Shown: positions 61,012-64,000 of the stretch, piece after piece
How the letters are laid out: each line of letters opens with the position of its first letter
Numbering within the stretch: the stretch's first letter is position 1
DNA from: RGIG5579 sp045655865
GTDB lineage: Bacteria; Bacillota; Clostridia; Oscillospirales; SIG627
Length of the DNA: 64,000 bases
Reading direction: 5' to 3'
Assembly (NCBI GenBank): GCA_045655865.1
Contig: JAZOQB010000047.1
Location: forward strand, 1-64,000
Program-made: the position numbers and the translations under genes
Notes under the pieces: generated by a model
Told to the model about the DNA's origin: nothing
Database searches by the model: none
What the model saw: the letters and a program-made list of their open reading frames with translations, nothing else

Positions 61012-61040
61012 AAAACCGGGGAAAACTCCCCGGCTTTTTC
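61012..61040 (-). terminator. terminator of acpP
   Basis: GCCGGGGA pairs with TCCCCGG across AAAAC/GTTTT bases and is followed on the minus strand by seven T. Confidence 0.88.
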
Positions 61041-61043
61041 TAT

Positions 61044-61268
61044 TTAAGAATGGCTTTCGATGTATTCCGCCACCGAACGAACGGTTTTCAAACTCATCAC
61101 GTCTTCATCGGGAACGGTGATGCCAAACTCACTCTCCAGAGTCATCAGCATCTCCACCACTTCCAGGCTATCTGCGCCAAGGTCGTCCAAAATGTTGGCA
61201 TCGTCATCAATGGCAGAAGCCTCCAGACGAAGCTGTTTGGCAAGCATTTCTTTTATCTTTTCGATCAT
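61044..61268 (-). CDS. acpP: acyl carrier protein
   Basis: A 74-residue carrier of growing fatty-acyl chains. The phosphopantetheine attachment serine is in LGADSLEVVEMLM near residue 34. The acidic four-helix pattern is intact. AAGGAG lies before the ATG. The gene is monocistronic, with a consensus promoter and terminator, and not beside fab genes. It may supply the acyl-ACP substrate for the thioesterase at 23 kb. Confidence 0.95.
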   Translation of the reverse strand: MIEKIKEMLAKQLRLEASAIDDDANILDDLGADSLEVVEMLMTLESEFGITVPDEDVMSLKTVRSVAEYIESHS

Positions 61269-61323
61269 ATTGTAATCTCCTTAATATTCTCCATGTGGAG
61301 GCGTCTTTCAAACGAACAGGCCT

Positions 61324-61352
61324 ATTGTACACAATAAACCCCCGTTTGTCAA
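61324..61352 (-). promoter_or_regulatory. sigma-A promoter of acpP
   Basis: On the minus strand TTGACA (61352-61347) and TACAAT (61329-61324) are 17 bp apart, just downstream of the asnB stop. Confidence 0.82.
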
Positions 61353-61376
61353 GTAAAGCCGTTCAATGCCTTGAGA

Positions 61377-63266
61377 TCACAGTTCTCCTTCCAAAACGCG
61401 TCGGCAAGTTTTGTCACGTTCGGTAACATAAAGCCGATACCAAGTTGCAAAGACAAGGATCGTCCAAAGCTTTCGATAATTGTCGGCCCGGCCCTCACGG
61501 TGATCCTCCAGCATTTTCAGCGCGGCTTCCCGATTGATGTAATCCGTGCAGGTCATATTCTCCAGGATCTCTTTTGCCCAAGGATACAGTTCATTTTTCA
61601 GCCAAACGCGCACCGGAACGGGATATCCCAGCTTCGGGCGAAGGAAGGTGGCTTCGTCAACCAGATCCCGAAAAGCGTCACGGAGAATGAATTTCGTAGT
61701 GCCGTGAGAAAGCTTGTCCTCATCACACAATAAAGCGGCCACACGAAAAACTTCCTTATCCAGGAAAGGAACTCGCACTTCCAGAGAATGATGCATGGAG
61801 AGTCGGTCGCCTTTCACAAGAATGTCCCCTCTGATCCAGGATCGCATATCCACATACTGCATCTGTTGCATGGGAGACAGGCCGTTTGCTTTGGCGTGGT
61901 TGTAGATCTCCTGCTCCGGCTGATAAAAACGGAGGGTGGGATCAAAGGTGTTGAGAAATTTTTTCTTTTCTTTTTCCGTAAAGACAAAGGCGTTACCGAT
62001 GTAGCGTTCAGAAAGGGGCGTAGTTCCTCGGTAGAGAAGATTTTTGCCCTTAACCCAATCGGGAAGAACACGTGCCAGGTAATTGAGCACCGATCGAATG
62101 GGACTCGGAAGGCCGTAGATCTTTGAGGAAAAACGGGATTCGTCATAGACCTTATAGCCGCCGAAAAGCTCGTCGGCGCCTTCCCCGGAAAGCACCACCT
62201 TCAAATGCCGGGCCGCTTCTTGGCACACCAGGTAAATGGCCACGGTAGAGGGATCGGCTACCGGAAAATCCAGAGACCAGACGACCTTTTCAAAGGCGTC
62301 TTTAAAATCCTCCACGTCTCGCATCACCTTTATGTGCTCCACGTCAAGGTGCCGTGTAATGGCGCTGGCGTCGTCGATCTCCGAATAGCCCTTCACCCCA
62401 AAAGCCACGGTAAACGCCTTGATTCCGGGATTGATTTTAGATGAGATGGCCGTGACGATGGCAGAATCGATTCCGCTGGAAAGGAACGTTCCCACAGGCA
62501 CGTCGCTGATCATGTGATATTTGACACTTTCGGTCAAAGTTTCACGCAGCAGCGCCTTTTTTTCCTCATAGCTCTTTTCCCGATCCGCACGGAACATGGG
62601 GTCAAAATAGCGCTCCACTCTCCCCTCCCCGGTTTTTCCGTCGAACACCATATAGTGGCCGGCAGGGAGAATGGAAAGCCCCTGAGAAAATTCCTTTGTG
62701 GGCATGTACTGATAAGTAAAATAATGCTGGACCAGTTCATCCCCGGTTCGAAAACTTTCATACCCGGGATCAAAAATAAAAGCTTTGGCCTCGCTGGCAA
62801 AGGTGATTTTTCCTTCATGGATCCTATAATACAAAGGTTTGATCCCAAAGGGGTCCCGGCCGAGAAACAGGGTCTTCTCCTCCCGGTCGTAAAACGCAAT
62901 GGCAAACATCCCCCGAAGCTGAGCAATAAAACTCTCGCCATGACGCCGATAGAGTTTGAGCATAACCTCAAGCTCCGAGGCGGTTTCAAACGTTTCTCCG
63001 GAAAGGGTGTCCCGCAACTCTCGGTAATTGTAGATCTCCCCATTAAACACGCCCAAAACGCTTCCGTCATCGCTTTCCTTTGGCTGACTTCCGCCGGAAA
63101 GATCAATAATAGAAAGGCGTCGAAATGCAAAGGCGATGGGGTCTTCCACCATTAGGCTGTCTTCATCCGGACCGCGGAAACGAATGGTCTGACTCATCTG
63201 TCGGAGGATTTCTTTTTCTTTCTGATCAAACCCATCCGGGCGGAACATGCCGGCAAATCCACACAT
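61377..63266 (-). CDS. asnB: asparagine synthase (glutamine-hydrolysing)
   Basis: A 629-residue two-domain enzyme making asparagine from aspartate, glutamine and ATP. The class II glutaminase nucleophile is Cys2 (MCGFAGMF), with NGEIYNYREL near residue 75 and the GRDPFGIKPLYY ammonia-tunnel segment near 135. The synthetase domain has the pyrophosphate loop FLSSGIDSAIV near 260 (Ser for the usual first Gly) and SGEGADELFGGY near 357. It is full length. In some Firmicutes AsnB-type enzymes amidate cell-wall precursors, so amino-acid or envelope roles are both possible. It lies 36 bases after the incomplete membrane protein gene. Confidence 0.93.
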   Translation of the reverse strand: MCGFAGMFRPDGFDQKEKEILRQMSQTIRFRGPDEDSLMVEDPIAFAFRRLSIIDLSGGSQPKESDDGSVLGVFNGEIYNYRELRDTLSGETFETASELEVMLKLYRRHGESFIAQLRGMFAIAFYDREEKTLFLGRDPFGIKPLYYRIHEGKITFASEAKAFIFDPGYESFRTGDELVQHYFTYQYMPTKEFSQGLSILPAGHYMVFDGKTGEGRVERYFDPMFRADREKSYEEKKALLRETLTESVKYHMISDVPVGTFLSSGIDSAIVTAISSKINPGIKAFTVAFGVKGYSEIDDASAITRHLDVEHIKVMRDVEDFKDAFEKVVWSLDFPVADPSTVAIYLVCQEAARHLKVVLSGEGADELFGGYKVYDESRFSSKIYGLPSPIRSVLNYLARVLPDWVKGKNLLYRGTTPLSERYIGNAFVFTEKEKKKFLNTFDPTLRFYQPEQEIYNHAKANGLSPMQQMQYVDMRSWIRGDILVKGDRLSMHHSLEVRVPFLDKEVFRVAALLCDEDKLSHGTTKFILRDAFRDLVDEATFLRPKLGYPVPVRVWLKNELYPWAKEILENMTCTDYINREAALKMLEDHREGRADNYRKLWTILVFATWYRLYVTERDKTCRRVLEGEL

Positions 63267-63302
63267 GGAATTTCTCTCCTTAAATTTTGACTTCTTACTG
63301 AT

Positions 63303-64000
63303 TTAAATTAGTTTCCAATCTGCCTCGTTTCGAATGTCTTCTAAACTGTTCTTGTGGAGAAAGAGGGCAAGAGCGTACAAACACCACTCCACTGCGGCGG
63401 GATCTACGCGGATGGAGCCCTCAATCAGATACCGCCCCACAAACAGATAACGGTAAAAACCCAAGGCAAGGATGGCAAGAAAAAGGATGCACAGGATCAC
63501 AAACCGATTTCCATAGCGCTGTTCCGTATAGGTTTCACAGCAACGCTTTACGGTAAATAGCATCAAACATACCAAAACGGCACACGATACTGTCCCAAGG
63601 ATTCCTAAAACGACGGCAATGGGATCCCCCGGAAAAGAATAGGGAAAATTCCAATCGTCCCTCAACAAACAAAAGATCCGATAGGCGTATCCTATCAAGG
63701 TAATAACAAAGGTGCCCACGGACACGCTTATCTGCCAAGATTTGACTTTTACAGCCTCCCGGATCCGCCAAAGGCCCAAGCACACAAACAGAGCAAAAAG
63801 CGGACGGGGGAACATATTCAAGTGATCCAGATACCAATCTCCCAAAAACACAGAGGCAACAAAGAAAAAGAGAAATCCCTTACGGATGGCAAGACGCTTT
63901 TGCATAGATTCATTGCAAGATACCTTTTCCTTGTAATCCTCTTCCAGATTGGTGCAAAAAACCTCGTCAGAGCGACAGCGGGCCACATACGCCTTGAGGA
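63303..64000 (-). CDS. membrane protein, 5' end cut by the window
   Basis: The frame is open through the right edge of the window, so the start may lie outside. The visible 230 residues begin LKAYVARCRSDEVFC, with a charged soluble stretch to about residue 35, then five or six hydrophobic helices (FLFFFVASVFLGDWYL, a block around ISVSVGTFVITLIGYAY, AVVLGILGTVSCAVLVCLML, FVILCILFLAILALGFY and a final YALALFL). An internal ATG at 63905 could be the true start of a roughly 200-residue protein. I do not recognise the family. It precedes asnB by 36 bases and is probably co-transcribed with it. Confidence 0.6.
   Translation of the reverse strand, partial: LKAYVARCRSDEVFCTNLEEDYKEKVSCNESMQKRLAIRKGFLFFFVASVFLGDWYLDHLNMFPRPLFALFVCLGLWRIREAVKVKSWQISVSVGTFVITLIGYAYRIFCLLRDDWNFPYSFPGDPIAVVLGILGTVSCAVLVCLMLFTVKRCCETYTEQRYGNRFVILCILFLAILALGFYRYLFVGRYLIEGSIRVDPAAVEWCLYALALFLHKNSLEDIRNEADWKLI

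Overview
The window looks like a chromosomal segment from a low-to-mid GC Firmicute of class Clostridia, perhaps an Oscillospirales-like gut lineage. That placement rests on the gene set: an energising EcfA1/EcfA2/EcfT module with a separate FolT, bL27 carrying a cleavable N-terminus next to the Prp protease, the c-di-AMP receptor DarA beside DNA polymerase III delta', RicT, Mini-III RNase, PPDK and DUF5711. I see no rRNA, tRNA, CRISPR array, insertion sequence, phage gene or sporulation gene. Almost all promoters found are near-consensus sigma-A sites with 16-18 bp spacers.

Layout: 1-3.5 kb holds a malate/lactate-type dehydrogenase and an orphan oligopeptide-binding lipoprotein, convergent across two terminators. 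From 19.2 kb back to 3.5 kb runs a minus-strand train of seventeen tightly packed genes (ruvC-ruvA-ruvB, an RNA methyltransferase, ecfA1-ecfA2-ecfT, truA, DUF5711, cvpA, a pgsA-type synthase, a ClpE-like unfoldase, a degenerate P-type ATPase, DUF1858, trmK, NIF3), with repeated ATGA overlaps. 19.4-23.6 kb has fba, then rlmL-like, tgt and an acyl-ACP thioesterase. 23.6-31.1 kb reads forward: dnaE, a class A penicillin-binding protein, tadA, then a tetrahydrofolate riboswitch controlling folT. 31.2-34.8 kb has a metallopeptidase operon and a divergent KtrB/KtrA potassium system. 34.9-43.9 kb reads forward: a large MacB/FtsX-type ABC protein, darA-holB, murA-ricT, a 2[4Fe-4S] ferredoxin and mgtE. 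44-47.4 kb holds a glycosidase-amidase fusion with a small coupled membrane gene. 47.6-52.5 kb looks accessory: a small membrane protein, an SGNH hydrolase, an EutH-like transporter with a PHP phosphatase, and a repeat-tailed lipoprotein. 52.6-64 kb returns to housekeeping: ppdK, an LRR protein with mrnC, rplU-prp-rpmA-obg-mtaB, acpP, asnB and a membrane protein cut by the window edge.

The genes connect in several ways. EcfA1A2T can power FolT, whose mRNA is gated by a riboswitch for the transported vitamin class. DarA and KtrAB are both typical parts of c-di-AMP/potassium homeostasis. Prp is encoded between the two ribosomal proteins, one of which is its substrate. The amidase-glycosidase fusion, MurA and the class A PBP are all peptidoglycan enzymes.

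The strongest observation is the 881-residue P-type ATPase homologue at 5248-7893. It keeps the length and fold landmarks of a P2-type pump, but every catalytic motif I could align is replaced, including the phosphorylated aspartate. It lies inside a housekeeping operon next to a Clp unfoldase. Next most interesting are the amidase/GHL10 fusion, the EutH-PHP pair outside any eut operon, and the riboswitch expression platform that merges a terminator-like stem with the ribosome binding site.
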